Shown piece after piece: positions 48,376 through 61,405 of a stretch of DNA of 64,000 nt. Each line of letters opens with the position of its first letter. Positions within the stretch are counted from its first letter, which is position 1. The DNA is taken from the NCBI GenBank assembly GCA_025331565.1, contig JAFREQ010000030.1, positions 1,116,001 through 1,180,000 of the forward strand. The letters run 5' to 3'. The position numbers and the translations under genes were made by a program. This stretch comes from Holacanthus passer. Taxonomy: Eukaryota; Chordata; Actinopteri; Pomacanthidae. Below the pieces are notes generated by a model. That model searched no databases. It had not been told where the DNA came from and saw only the letters and a program-made list of their open reading frames with translations.

Positions 48376-50369
48376 TGTCTGCCCTGCTTGCCTGCCAGGC
48401 CACGGCAAGAAGCGGAGGGAGGGAGGGAGAGATGTGGAGGAGAGAAAAAAGGGAGAGCGTGCAAGGGAAGGTGGTGTGAGGGGGTAGCGAAACACGGTTT
48501 AGGCAGCGTAAATTTTGATGCTTGGCTCAAAATGTTAGTTTTGTTTCGGGAGGAGAGCGGGGTGAGCTAGAGGGGGGGATGAAAGACACAAGGCAAGAAA
48601 TGTAGAACTGGATGTTCCCTAAACAAGCTTGTTTCTGCAGAGCTTGAGTGCAAGAGCGTGTACCTGGCTGCATTTATGTCAGCATGCGTATTTGTTGATT
48701 GTGTGCGTGGATGTCTGCCCGACTGTGTGTACATGTCCAAGTTTGCGTGCAATTTGGTGAGTTAGATGGAGTGGGTGGTGTGCTGGGAGTGGAGGGGCGG
48801 TTCTGGCAGTGCATCCCAATGCACGCCGTGCCTGGGACTTATGAAAGATTGATGGCTCCTAGCAGAATGGCATCGCCCTGCTACAACTTGATAACATCTA
48901 ATGGATAATTTAGCGCTCTAAAACCGGCAGGCCGGTCCCCCTCTCTCCGGCAGGCTGGAGAGGACAGCAGCTGCTGGGCTTTTGGGGCTGCTGTATGCCG
49001 GAGAGAGACATGAGGACAAGCGGAAAGAGGAGGATGAAAGCGGGTGAAGGAGGAGGAGGAGGAGAAATAGAAAATGCGTGTGAGTGTTTATGTGACCATG
49101 ACGTGAGTGCTGGTCCCTCTCCCATGGCAGGAGTGAGCTAGTGGTGTCACAATTGTTAGCCAGGAAACTCTCTGGCACCTCAGCTTGTAAATATTCCTGC
49201 ACTAGTCATTGTCACCGTCATGAGGGAAAAGGAGCAGGAGTCGTTCCTTCATGTAAGACACTCTGACAGTTTGATTTCTGGAAATCTTCCAGCACATAGA
49301 TTAGGTGGAAACAAAGCAAAAGCAACAAAAATATTTAATTCAATTATATTCTATTTGAAGAAATCTAAAATAAACAATGAATACCAAAGGCTGTAACATT
49401 CTTTGCCACCATAAGAACAATGGCATTAGCTGAAAAACATCTCCACATACTAGTTCGTATTATTGGTCCCTAAAATCCCATTTATCGTCACCTAATTGCA
49501 AAATAAACTCTACATCTGGTCTACCCTCATTAATGTAAAGTGGGCAGACAAACTATTAATACTTAAATGCATCAACAGCACCAGAAACAAAAAAAAAAGA
49601 CTTTAAACATCACTTTATAAAGTTTCTACAATTTATTTTGCTTGTGTGAATTTACCATGCTCTTCTCCTGTCGTGCCTTATTTTCCTACTCGCCGCTGCT
49701 TCGACATTCCTGCCACCTGTAATGAGAAGAAAATAATGCATGGAATACCTCATCACATGGGAAAACACCTGCCACAGAATATTTCCATATAGCAGACCTG
49801 TGCGTGAATGCCGAAAAAGGCTAGCTACATAATTGAACCCATAAATGTTGCAGGATCCATGTATGAAAGGGGGCTTCTCTCTTTCGTTCTCTCCCTCTCT
49901 CTCTCGTGTACCATTCATAATCTCCATAGTGTTTACACACAGCTCCTAGGCCTACTGTCAGTCTCTTATTCCCAGACTATTAAGCTGTTGACAGTTTGGT
50001 TAATCGTCCCGCAGTTTGACTTCAGGGGAATCGGAGAGGGGTCAGCGGAGTGCGTCTCCGAGGTGTGGAGAGAAAGTGGCCTACGCGTGCACGCTGTTCT
50101 TCGCTCCGTGGCATTCCTTCATGTCGCGAGTTTGTCTTGTTTTAACAGGAGAGGGGGGGGGTTTGCTTTGACAGAGGAAAGGGGGGGTGGGTTCTGTCTT
50201 TGCTCTGGTCTTGGAGGGGCCACAAACACAACAGGGAAATTGTCCAGCTTGGGATCAGCAAGAGCAAGTAGCTAGTGAGGGTTAGCAGGCTTGCTGGCTG
50301 GTCTGTGTCCAGCCTGAGTATGTTCACACTCACACACGCACACACACATACAGATTGAGAGAGGGACGT

Positions 50370-50395
50370 AGCAGCAGCAGCAGCAGCAGCAGCAG
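50370..50395. repeat. (CAG)n trinucleotide repeat
   Basis: Eight to nine CAG/AGC units in the intron. No coding context. Confidence 0.93.
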
Positions 50396-53226
50396 AGTCC
50401 GCTATGGCCAAAGGAGTCTCAGGCAGACAGCATGATAGATGGCTTTGTTAAAGGGTCCCAGGGTGTCCCCTGAACTTGAAGCACTCTGTTTATCTTGAAT
50501 AGGAGAAGCACAGAGTGTTGGGGGGAAGCAGGGAGGAGGAGGGAGGAGGAGGAGGAGGAGAAAGGGAATGATATAGCTTTCAGGGGAAGGGAGAGAAAGG
50601 GAGTGGAGGAGGAGGAGGGAGAGGGAGAGTGAGGGCCTGTATCTGGGCAGGCCTGGCTGGGGGTTGGGGAGGTTAAGGGGGGGTCGCGAGCAGGCATGGC
50701 TGCCGGAGAGACAGAGAGGAGGGAAAGAGGGGGATGGGGCAGCTCTCCTAGTAGCTGTCCATTAACAGATGAACTTGGCAATGGTCCAGGCCTCAAAGGT
50801 CTTGGGAGACAGGCACACACACATGCACATACAGACACACACATGGATGCACACTTCCCTGGTACCTGCTGACTGTGGATGGAATGCCACCATGGTTCTT
50901 TTTTGTCCAGAGGCGAAAGAGGACACGTCTCTGGTTCACCTATGTCAAAACCAGTTCAGACCGGTTAGCCAGCCCGGGCCGAAGGAGGCAGACGGACAGG
51001 CCTGCTCGCCCGGCCCTCCTCTCCCTCTCTCTCTCTCTCTCCTCTCTCTTCTCTCTCCAGCTCGCCTCCTCTCGTCCTCCTCCTCTGTTTTCCAGGCTTT
51101 AGAGGAGGAAACAGAGAGAACCTCTAACCTGAGGGCACAGGACAATGCAGAGGAGAGAAAAAAGAAGCAAGGGAGCGTGGGAACAAAGTGAGAGACGAAA
51201 GGATCCGGTCGTAAACAGGGTGGGAAGAGGAGGGAAAAGTGTTTGGTTGTTGTTGGTGCGCTCCTCTTGATGGGGCAACATGAGCTTAACACCGCCGCTG
51301 CTATTGTGTACTGAAAACATTACAGCAAACATGAGAGTGGTTAAAACTGGGGGAGAGAATTTGATATGGAAGATGTACATAATGGACTCTTGCGCTGTGT
51401 GGGCGAGAAACCTTCTATTTGCGTCAGCTTTACATACATGAATATACCCGTGGATACATATCATATATGTACACATGAGGCAGTAATGGAAATCGTGTCT
51501 ATGAATATGTGTGTGTGTGTGTGTGTCTGTGTACGCGATAAAATATGGACGCAGCTCCTCTCCTAATTACGACTCGGATGTGTCCCTTGAGTTTTGAGAG
51601 CAGGCTGTTCACCATTCCACTTCAAATGCTTTCAGCTCGCACACAAACCCTGCCTCGAGATGGCAGATCAGAAAGCTCTGTCACATCACGAACATCTAAG
51701 GAATTCGAGGAACCGAGATTTTATCACTGCAGGATTGTGGAAATTCTTAATTTGGGTCCTCGCTCGGGCTACAGCTATCATCTGTCCATCATCTTGATTA
51801 AAGTGTTTCTCAGACTGATTTTAATGTTTACAGTTTCGGACGTGCACATGCTTACAATATCGAGTGAAAGGGGAAAAAAAAGTGATTATGGCTAAAGCAA
51901 GTGACCGTGAACTGCTGAGGTGAAGAAAAGTGATTTGTTGAAGTGTAAAACTTGTGTGAAAGGTTGTGCAAGAACAGGAGAGGATTAGGTGTCAGCTTTC
52001 AAACTGGCCTTGCAGGTGTCTTTCTCTTTTGCTTTCTCCGTCTCTGTCCCTCTCTACCTCTCTTTCTGTCCTCGCTCAGGGCCTTGTGGTCTTTCATTAT
52101 GACAAATGGACACGAGACAAAAGACTTCAAGTTCACATGCAGCTATAGAGACGTTGATTCATCCTGTATCAAATATCTTCATATTATTAATTTCCTTTGA
52201 TTCTTTGAAGTTTGCTATACATTTATGCATTTAAATGTGTGATGAATGTGTAAACGTCTCCTCATTTGCACGCTGGAACTAGAGTTAGATGTTGCACCAA
52301 ATATCAAAAGTTGGCATTCAGTGCTTGGTCACATTTACTTATTCTTTAATGTGATATGTCTTGATTTAAATCAGGAAACTTTAGGTAAAGTTGTCAGTTA
52401 ATATTTATGCATCTAGCAAATTTCCTAACTAAGCTACTACAAAAAGCATTGTTCTGAAATTATATCAAAACTTTTCAAACAATACCCAAACTTACCCACA
52501 AACTATTGAATAATTAGTTGTCTAAAACCTACCAAAATCAAATGGTGCATTGTGCATATTGTTTGTGCAATGTGATGTTGAATCAAAGGACAGTTGTAAT
52601 ACAGCTTGTGTCAATTGATGGAGTGAGTTTTTATGTATAAATTCATCACATGCATGCTGCGGGGCAAACATGGATAATATATGTTTGCGTGTCTGTGTGT
52701 GCATGTGCTTATGTGAGTCTCCATGTAAATGCATGCAATCCCATTTGCATGTATTTCACACATGCTCACATTAATTTCTTATTTATAAAGAAGCTTCTTC
52801 TTTTCATCTTCCCTTTTCATGTGCTTTTTTCTTCCAGCCTTCCAGCTCTTGCTCTATTTCTCAGAAACGCGTTTTCTTTTCCAAAACTCTTGCGTTGGCT
52901 ACTTTGGTGCCGAAGCCAACAAAATATCTCGCTTGGGTGTGTGTGTGTGTGTGTGTGTGTCTGTGTGTCTGTGTGCGTGTGATGATGGCTGTTTTTATAA
53001 TGCCCCCCTGCAAATTTGCATATGTATATGTGCAGATTGTATGAGAAGAGCTCTCACACTTAGAGCAGTTGGATGGGGAGGGCGATGGGGGCCGTTGCAA
53101 GGGTTGTGTGTATGGTTTATGTGTGTGTGTGTGTGTGTGTGTAGAAGGGGGGTCGTGTTGGCGCTTTCACCCCCCCAGACAAAGCCGGCCACTACTCCCA
53201 GATGGTAGTCTGCTCTCTTCGGACAT

Positions 53227-53230
<4 letters not shown>

Positions 53231-53265
<35 letters not shown>

Positions 53266-53266
53266 T
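53231..53266. repeat. (TG)n microsatellite, last of a cluster
   Basis: Interrupted TG array. Similar arrays occur at about 52938-52960 and 53120-53142. Confidence 0.9.
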
Positions 53267-54539
53267 GTTTATGGACAGAGACAGATACAAAGACGGAGAG
53301 AGTGAACGAGAAATTTGCAAGTGAGACTTTGTGTGCGTGAGATGCAGACAGAGGATGCTGATGGAGGGACACAGAGTGTGTGGGTGTGTGTACGCACGCA
53401 CATGGACATATATGTGAAGAGTGCGAGACTTTACGGACTCCGTGTAGCGTCCCCTCGATGGCTTCGCATGCGGTGACTAAAAGCAACCCTGTGTGGTCTT
53501 TCATGTTGTCTGTGCCTTGTTCAAAATACATTAGAATGCATAATGCAAAACAGATGGACAAAGAGAGAGATGGAGAGAAAAAAAGAGAAGGTGTGGATTG
53601 AGAGAGAGGGACTGACAGACAGACAAGGGGGGAGGGAGGTAGGAAGAGCAGAGGTAAGGATTGGTGATTCTTTGTCTTCGTGGTGATGACCTAGAGATGC
53701 CCATGGACGTCTGGCTAATGGGGTCAGCATGAAAGACCAGGCGTCAGGATTATGTTGACATCAACTGTCTGCCGGACACTGAGACAATGGTTGGGATGGT
53801 TGTCGTTTATTTTCGAGAACGTGACATGAAATGGGTCAGATGGAATTTGGAGGACAGGAAGACAGATGCACTAATGACTTAATGGTTAAATGTATATCAC
53901 ACAGCGTTGTCTTTTGCAATGACATAATTTGTGCTGCTCACTGCTCACAAGTGTCTTTCAGATGTCAGGTGAAACATCTTCAGCTTGGGAAATAGCTCCG
54001 ACAGTGTGAGGATCCCGATATTCAATATAAAATCCTGCCTAAGGGTTCTGTCTAAATCCTGGTGTCCCCCTGGGGGGCCGTATGTTAAAACAGGCCTGCA
54101 GCCCTGTTAAGAAGGAGCTATCTATCGCTTGGACAGACTCCAGCCTCTCTGACCTTGATGTTTGTTTTCCTTGTATCCCCAGACATAAACAAGGCTCTCG
54201 CATCCAGACACACAGACAGACAGGAAGTTATCCTCTCTGATGTCTTTCTCTTGCATCTGGCTCCTCGGCGAACCTCGGTGAAACCATGTAGGGCCCGAAA
54301 ACGCGCGTGTGCACGAGTACAAAGTCATGTGAACCCGAATGGTGTGTGAATTTTTCAGCGAGCATTTCTTCACCCTCACACCTCCCTCCTTGGCCCTTCT
54401 CCTCGCTCACACCTGTCAGACTGGTTCTCTCTCTCTTTCATTAAAGCAAAGCCCCTCTCCTTTTTCTTGACCAGGTAGTATTTTGTTATCAGACAAGAAA
54501 CCAGACTCCCTTATGACAACCCTTTACTCCATAGTTCAA

Positions 54540-54800
54540 AGTGCCAAGATAACCATTCTCTATTTATACCTTTATTGAGGCAAGCCCTTCTCTGCCAGCG
54601 AGCGGTCTGGCAGGGAACGCTTTCCATGCTGGACATGCCCTGTTCTCCCCAGGCTCTGGTACTGCTGTGGGCTGCCAAGTTGCAGGGCCAGATTGCCTGT
54701 AATAGGCCTGCCATTTTCCTCTCATCATCTGTCAGCACTCTGGATCCAACTGCAGGGTCCAAAGAGGACTACCACTCTCCAATTAAAAAGGTTAATTTGC
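54540..54800. promoter_or_regulatory. candidate non-coding regulatory block in bcl11a intron 2
   Basis: Unique-looking block with GATTGCCTGTAATAGGCCTG and CCAATTAAAAAGGTTAATTT homeodomain-like words. Conservation untested. Confidence 0.25.
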
Positions 54801-55119
54801 CCTCGCCCATCTCTTCCGCCTCCTCCCCTCTACAGCTTGCTATGTCTTCATTAGCACTCATTTGTGCTGCTGTGTTGCTTTTCCTTTGAATTTTCCTTTT
54901 TCCGTTTTTTTAAAGTTGCCTTTTGTAAACACTGTTTTACATGGAAAAGGTAAGGGCAAATGTCCATTAGCATATTTTTGTCTGAGCCGGCATGTTTAAA
55001 AAAAAAAAATTGTTCTCAATGGTTGCAAAGTGCTCTTTTTTATTGCCTCCTCTGAGCAATTCAAGTCAAAATCAGCTCACTTTCTGATTAAGCGGAGTAG
55101 CCTCAGCATAAAGGAAGCC

Positions 55120-55320
55120 GAAGATTAAAGAAATAGTTCAACATTTGGGGAAATACACTTATTCTCTTTTTCTCCGGAGGTTAGATGAGAAGATCAATAC
55201 CACTCTAACATCTGTACTTTAAATATGAAGCGAGAGCCAGCAGCTGGTTTGCTCGGCCAAAGAAAGCAAAAAAAGCATATTTCCCAAAATATACCAAAAT
55301 GAACTGTTTCTTTAAAGTTA
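55120..55320 (+). repeat. dispersed repeat family D copy
   Basis: Blocks AAATAGTTCAACATTTGGGG, AAATACACTTATTCTCTTTT and TTAGATGAGAAGATCAATAC. This is the same repeat as the inverted fragment at 18825-18990. Confidence 0.75.
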
Positions 55321-56739
55321 GTTGATGTCGTTCAGTTGCTCTTTGCCACAGACTTACTAGTGCTTCTAGTAGTAGTATAAGAAGTGTAGTACTAATATAT
55401 GAAGTAAATTACCACCTCTCAAAGTTTTGACCTTGCAAAGAACTCAATGAGTTAACAAGCGGTAATTCAAAGTATAGTTTGAAAAGTGAAGAGAAAAACC
55501 TGCCTATCTTGCAAGACCAGGAGAAAAGAGTTTGACCAGTGCTCTGATTTATTGTGGCCATACCTCACTGTCATTACCCTCATACACTGGTGTCAAGCCA
55601 AACCTGAGAGGATGGGCAGTATGCAAGTTAGACCTGCTCCTGAGGGATGAAGAGTCACTGGCTTCCTTTGGTCATCTGTGATCTGCCCCGTTCAGACTGA
55701 GGGAGCAGGGATCTGGTTCGGACAGACACCCCCCTGTCTCCCTGTCTCTTTGGCCTTTTCCTGGCTCCTCTCAGTTCCTTCTTCCTCCCCCATCCCCCCC
55801 GGTTCTGCTCACTCCTGCCATCTTATTATCTGAGGGGTCGAAAAGAAAGGGGCCCCTTGAATCTCCTCCTCCTCTTCCTCTTCTTCTTGCCTTAAGCTAC
55901 GGCAGTGGCATCACCCCCCCCCACCCCTTCTCTGAGTTTATCTCAATAAAATGTATTTGGACCTATGTGGACATGTTGCTGTGTGAACCCAAAGCCCAGG
56001 AAGGAAGCTGCCCCTAACCGCTGCCTGCGCTGCTGCTTTCTGTCCGTTACCACTGCTGTCAAAGCTTCATCCCTGTGTCAGGCCAACACAGCGAAATGTT
56101 GCGGGGATTTTTTTCTGTTTACTTTTAGGTATCTGGGTCTTTAGGAACAGGATATTGAGTAGGCAGTTGAGATATAGCATTTGTTTTTAAAGGATGATGC
56201 TGGCATTTCCAATTTTTGGCTCATTTTGTTTGTGGCTTGGATCCTTAGGCCCATTTTATAGACTTTTGGCAAAAGTCATTTTAAAGGCCTTTGCCAACAG
56301 TTTGTCGGATAAAAATATTGTTCTTAGAAAGCACATTTGAACATGATGCAGTACGACAAAGGAAGCAAATGAGTGCTGAATTTGCAGAAATGGATTCTGA
56401 CTTTGTATGAAGAATATATTTCAAAATAAAAAGAAATTGTATGAGGATTGGATTTTATTTCAACACACACTGTATGCATCAGTGTCTAAGAGTGTGGACA
56501 ACTTATACAAATTAGCACAAAATATAGGCTCTGTCATACAATTAGTTTACCATAATAAATCAGTTACAGCAGCTGCGTCGTCATCTGTCGTTAACTATAG
56601 TGGCATACTAAATGAAATTGGGGGTCACTCGTGGTAGTTTTAACGATTAACATAAGCTAATGACTTGGAAGGATGAACAGGAGGTGGAGATAAAGAGGGA
56701 GAGAAGGAGGGAAGAAGGGGGACGTCGTCTGCCTCCCTC

Positions 56740-57030
56740 ACCCGCCATTAAGGGCCTGCCCCTGGACTCGGAGAGCGGGCCAGTTTCCCATGCACCGGCG
56801 GCACAGGCAGGCCCTCTTTGGTTACACAAAATGTCTGCCTGTATGGCCACGGAGAGAGATATTATTAGCGTTATTTTGCCTCCGATATCTGAGAGCTTGG
56901 TGCTTTTAGGCTCCCTTGTTTGAGTGGCTGACAGACACTTGAGTTTCTGCAGCAGATTAAATGAAATTTTAGCAGCTTTTTCTTGGGGCCAGGCCATAAA
57001 ACCGCACAAAGGAAGCAGCTGCCACTAATG
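56740..57030. promoter_or_regulatory. candidate non-coding regulatory block in bcl11a intron 2
   Basis: Non-repetitive block with GATATTATTAGCGTTATTTT and CAGCAGATTAAATGAAATTT words. Its boundaries with a purine-rich repeat (56690-56720) are sharp. Conservation untested. Confidence 0.27.
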
Positions 57031-57689
57031 TAATCTAGAATGGGGTGCTGCAGTGTAAAGCTGTCCACTACTCTTTTGTTTTTCCCTTCTTCCCCTCTCC
57101 ACAGCTTTTTACACCATTCTTGACGCCCTTCAACTACAGCCCTTCCTCTTCAGATAATATCCTTGTTCTTTCACTGCCCTTAATTCCTCTTTTCATCAGC
57201 TACCCCTCTGTGTACTGCGAAGGTGATGAAACCGGACGAGAGCAATAAAGGCCATGTGTTTTAAGAGCAAACATATCTTTTTATGTCTTTATATATCTAT
57301 ACGTCCGTGTCAAAGGTACACAAGATAGCTGTTGGGTCGTATCTAAAGCGCCCTCCTCCCGGGCTTGTCTGTAGTCCTACACCATATCAGCTGGACATGT
57401 ATGGAATGAGCATATAGGATCTTTACAGTTTGACCTCGCGCAAACCTACAAAGTTCAGCTCTGGGAATGCAACACAAGCAGTCCGCTGGGGTCGATGCCC
57501 CCGCGACCTCTGCGTCAGCCGGAGGTTGTCAGCCCCTCTCGAAATGACAGGGTGGATCTTGAGAACCTGAGTTCATGTTGGCAGGGGAGGGGAGTTACTT
57601 TCCTGTCATTGTATATGTGACACGAGAGAGACAGAAAAAGAGAGAAAGAGAGAGAGACAGAGAGAACCTGCACAAGAATTCCCAAGAAT

Positions 57690-57960
57690 GAAAGCCGTTT
57701 GTTAATTACATTTTTGAATTACTTGGAGTTGACATTTGCATCAGCGCAGCAAAATTTTTGCATGTTGTTGGTGCTTTACATTGAGACTCCACTGTTGCCC
57801 TCTGTAAATGAAGTTTTATAGTCTGTTAGAGAAGCAATGGCACAAACATCTGGCCCATAAATCTCAGGTGGTGCTGCGCAGTGCAGCCTGAGAAACAAGC
57901 TCTACCCATCCCCTGATCAGCCATTAATCCAAATTTCAGCACTTCCACACTGACTTATTT
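57690..57960. promoter_or_regulatory. candidate non-coding regulatory block in bcl11a intron 2
   Basis: Non-repetitive block with GTTAATTACATTTTTGAATTA, CCCATAAATC and GCCATTAATCC homeodomain-type words, following an AG-rich low-complexity run at 57620-57665. Confidence 0.27.
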
Positions 57961-58269
57961 ATATGCGGTTGGTTAGCTGGTAAGCTTTCCAGCCGTGTAG
58001 GCACTGCATTGGAAAGTGCTGCTGCACTATTTAACGCAAAGGACAATAAGCTACGGTGCAGTTTAACACATTGCTTTAGCAGACTTCTGACCTCTTTGTG
58101 TGGCTACTTAATATGCTCTAGTGAGTGTAAGTGTGTGTGTATTATCTGTATTGGCTTTATCTGTGTGTGTAAGTATGTCTTGCCACTGCCTGTTGTGGAA
58201 TGTCTCAGTTCATGGACCCTTTCTGTGCAGAAACGATGGCTTGAAGGTGGACTCAGTCTGCCGTTCACC

Positions 58270-58294
58270 CAGTCAGTCAGTCAGTCAGTCAGTC
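58270..58294. repeat. (AGTC)n tetranucleotide repeat
   Basis: Six AGTC units. Confidence 0.95.
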
Positions 58295-59264
58295 TTTAGA
58301 TGTGTGTGTCCTGTCCTGCAGCTGTCTGTGAATAAATCCTTCTGTCACCAAAGGCACACAGGCTTTCTTCACATATCCTGTTCATCAACTTTTTTCCGAG
58401 GTCTAAAAGCTCATTTTAGCTTTTCTGTAAGATGTGTATTAACTACGTCAAGAGGGAGGAATTTATTGTTGTTTTTTCGCTGATGACTCCTTGACTATTG
58501 CTGATCCACTGGAGAAGTTCGTACCTGTTACTGCTGCCCTCCTTCTTTGTCTTATGCCTTTATCTCTCTTATTAGCTCTGTCTGTCTTATTATCTTTCCT
58601 CGGTTACCTTTGCGTCTTCTAAGGAGTCCTCATAAAAACAAGAATTTGTTGTGGCGCTGCGCATGCACGCAACACACATGCATGCTTGCACACATGCACA
58701 CCAACACCACACATGTTTACTTAAACCTGATGACCCAATAGAAATAGCTCTTGCCCCCCTTTTGCCACCCTCCTTTTCTGCTCCTCTGCTCCGCCCTCCC
58801 TCCTTCCCTCCCCAGGGTAAGTCGCTATAGCCCCCCTTTTAAACATGGTGATCTATAGGAGCCCTAGACCCAGACAGATTTTTGGCATGGCTGTGCAGGT
58901 AGCATTCCAGCACGGTTTGAGATCTTAGGGCCCAAGACTCGTTAAAAGCCTGATTTATGCTCTACAGCTGGGCACAAAGGAACCTACAGGTTGGCTACCT
59001 TAATTAATATCACGCTCGCTACTGCTTGGACCTATGCATGTTCCTGACACACCTCTAGGGAGTATGAGCGGAAGGGTCCGCATGCTGTATTTTTAACAGG
59101 CCAGTGACGGTGTGGGTGTGCTCAGGATGTAACTGAATAGACACAGGTAGCTGTGTTAAACATGACTTCAAATGATTCCTATAAGGACTTACAGTGTCAA
59201 AAACTTATCTGATATTAATGCAGATTTTGCTTTCTGAAGGAATACGGTTCTGTGTGGTGCCTCT

Positions 59265-59465
59265 CTGGGCTGCATTAGGTCCTGTTGTCCACCATTTTAC
59301 CCGCTTCTCTTGCATCGCTATACTGGCTAATCAGACCACATGTCTTCAATTAGTAGGCAGGAATCTGGTGCGGCAAGCCTCGGAGATGAAGAATTGTGTG
59401 GAGCGTGGCCTGCCATTGCAAAGCATATGGCCCATCCATCTTGCCGACTGTTATTGATGGTAAAC
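59265..59465. promoter_or_regulatory. candidate non-coding regulatory block in bcl11a intron 2
   Basis: Unique block with TGGCTAATCAG, TCAATTAG, a CATATG E-box (AAAGCATATGGCC) and TGTTATTGATGG. Conservation untested. Confidence 0.28.
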
Positions 59466-61372
59466 GTTATATGTAGGTGTAACTGGCTGCCTTCACCCTG
59501 TACTAACCCTTCAATCTTTTTCAGGGTGTATGCAGTACAATCTTGTGTCATTGGAAAATATTATTGTGCCCTGTAATGTACGATACAACCTTGACTCAAT
59601 TGATTTGTTATTAGTTTTTGGGCATTTCTCCCAAACATAATGTCATAAAGGTGTGGCCCTGGTTGGTATTATGTCGAAGGTAGTCCTAGCAGTACTGGTG
59701 TCAAGTTCTTGAATCGGGCAGAGGAGCACTGAAGGAAACATTTATAGGTCACTTCAGATATCTGACCACCTCCTCGCTCTGCCGCGTCCCTTCCTGCTTC
59801 CGTCAGAATGTCTTGAAGGGGCTGAATTAGGGCTGAACAGGAGGCCATTTTGCAATTTTAATCAGGATTTGGAAAGCGTCAGTGGCCCAGCACTGTTTTC
59901 TCCTCCATGAATTAATAATGGAACTGGGAATGGGGGGGTTGCATGAATGGATGTTGGTGGGTTGGGGCTTCGAGGTCTCGCTGTTAGTGGCCTTGTCCTT
60001 ATTACAGGATCATGGGACTTAAAATGACGTAAAATGAGGATTCGTGATACCGCACGAACATTTAAAAACCAATGAACTTGTGACAGACTCAGTTCTCATG
60101 CAAAGTCCATTCTTTAGCTCTGTTGTCGCCACATGTATAAGCACATCTATCTCTACTTTCCACTTCCCTGGTACTAAGAAAAATGGATTTGCGAGCTACA
60201 TCTGACCCTGAGATACCCCTAAATCTAAAGAGTCCGGCTATTGATGCTCCCTTAACCACTCGACCACCGTGTGCACAGTCACACACAGCAGATGGGACGC
60301 GTGTTAAACCCTCATCCTCCACAGCTCCGGGCCACGGGACACTCCAACACACTGGCCCTCTTGTTTTAAAGTGCCATGTCCCTCCACAATGCCTTGAGGC
60401 TCATATGCATAACGAGCTGCTAAGGTTGGCCCAAGCTCACATGCCCTGGTCCTCTCACCCCGAGGTGGTAGGAAAGGGTGAAAAATAACTGCATGTTTAA
60501 ATCAGCCCTTGTTCACTGGTATCTAAATGATGGCCCATGCTTGAGAGCTTGTGGGGCTCCTGCAAGCGTGTTCAGGAACAAACAACGGAGGTCAACATTA
60601 GCGATAACTTTGTGTTTCCTAACAGTCCCCCACTTCCGCTTGAGCATGAAATGTGGTATTTTACTGGTGATCAAAGTGCATCTGGAAGCCCAAACTCACC
60701 TTCAGTGCCATCCCACAGAGATTAAGATAATGATGAGTATCTTTCCCTGTTTTGCCTCTTCTCTTTTTCCTTTGCCCGTTCTGTGTGTCTCATTTTCTCT
60801 GGAAATATTATTTACAGTGACGGAGCACCTCAGGCAAAGGTAGGAGGGAAAAAAAAGAGACTTGTACACACTGGCCTGATGGATGGTTTTTGAGATCTGC
60901 CCGGCTCTAAATGAGTGGGTGGAGAAGATGAGAGGTGTATCGTGGCACAGGTGTTTACCGCCAAAGGTAATGTCCCTCTGAGCTTAAGAAGGGAAAGATT
61001 TTGAGAAACTATTTGTGTATTTCAGAGGTAAAAAAAATGGGGTGAGGGAGAATCTCTGTGTGTGTGTATGTGATTATGAAAGGCAGACCCACTTTTACCT
61101 CTCTCAGTGCTGTCATCAGAGCACGTTAAGGAAATAGCGTGATGGAAGGAGCAGAAACAAAGGAGCATGCAGGCTGCATGAGGGACAGAGGGGGAATGAC
61201 TCCATCGTCCAGACAGGCTGAAGTATTTGCTCAGTCCAGCCAGGCTCAGTGTGTGTGTGTGTGTGTTAGCCTGTGCATATGTCCGGACTTCCATCAGCTC
61301 AGAGACACCCTGACTGCAGGTCTGTGCATCAGGTGAAATAACCCTCACTGCCCACTCTCTCTCTTTAACTTG

Positions 61373-61405
61373 TCCTCACTCTCTCTCTCTCTTTCTCTCT
61401 CTCTC
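61373..61405. repeat. (CT)n low-complexity tract
   Basis: Imperfect CT repeat, preceded at ~61251-61266 by a short TG array. Confidence 0.9.

Noticed and set aside
52995..53561. 188-codon minus-strand frame rich in His and Thr.
   Set aside because: It is translated from (CA)n/(TG)n microsatellites and shows no domain.
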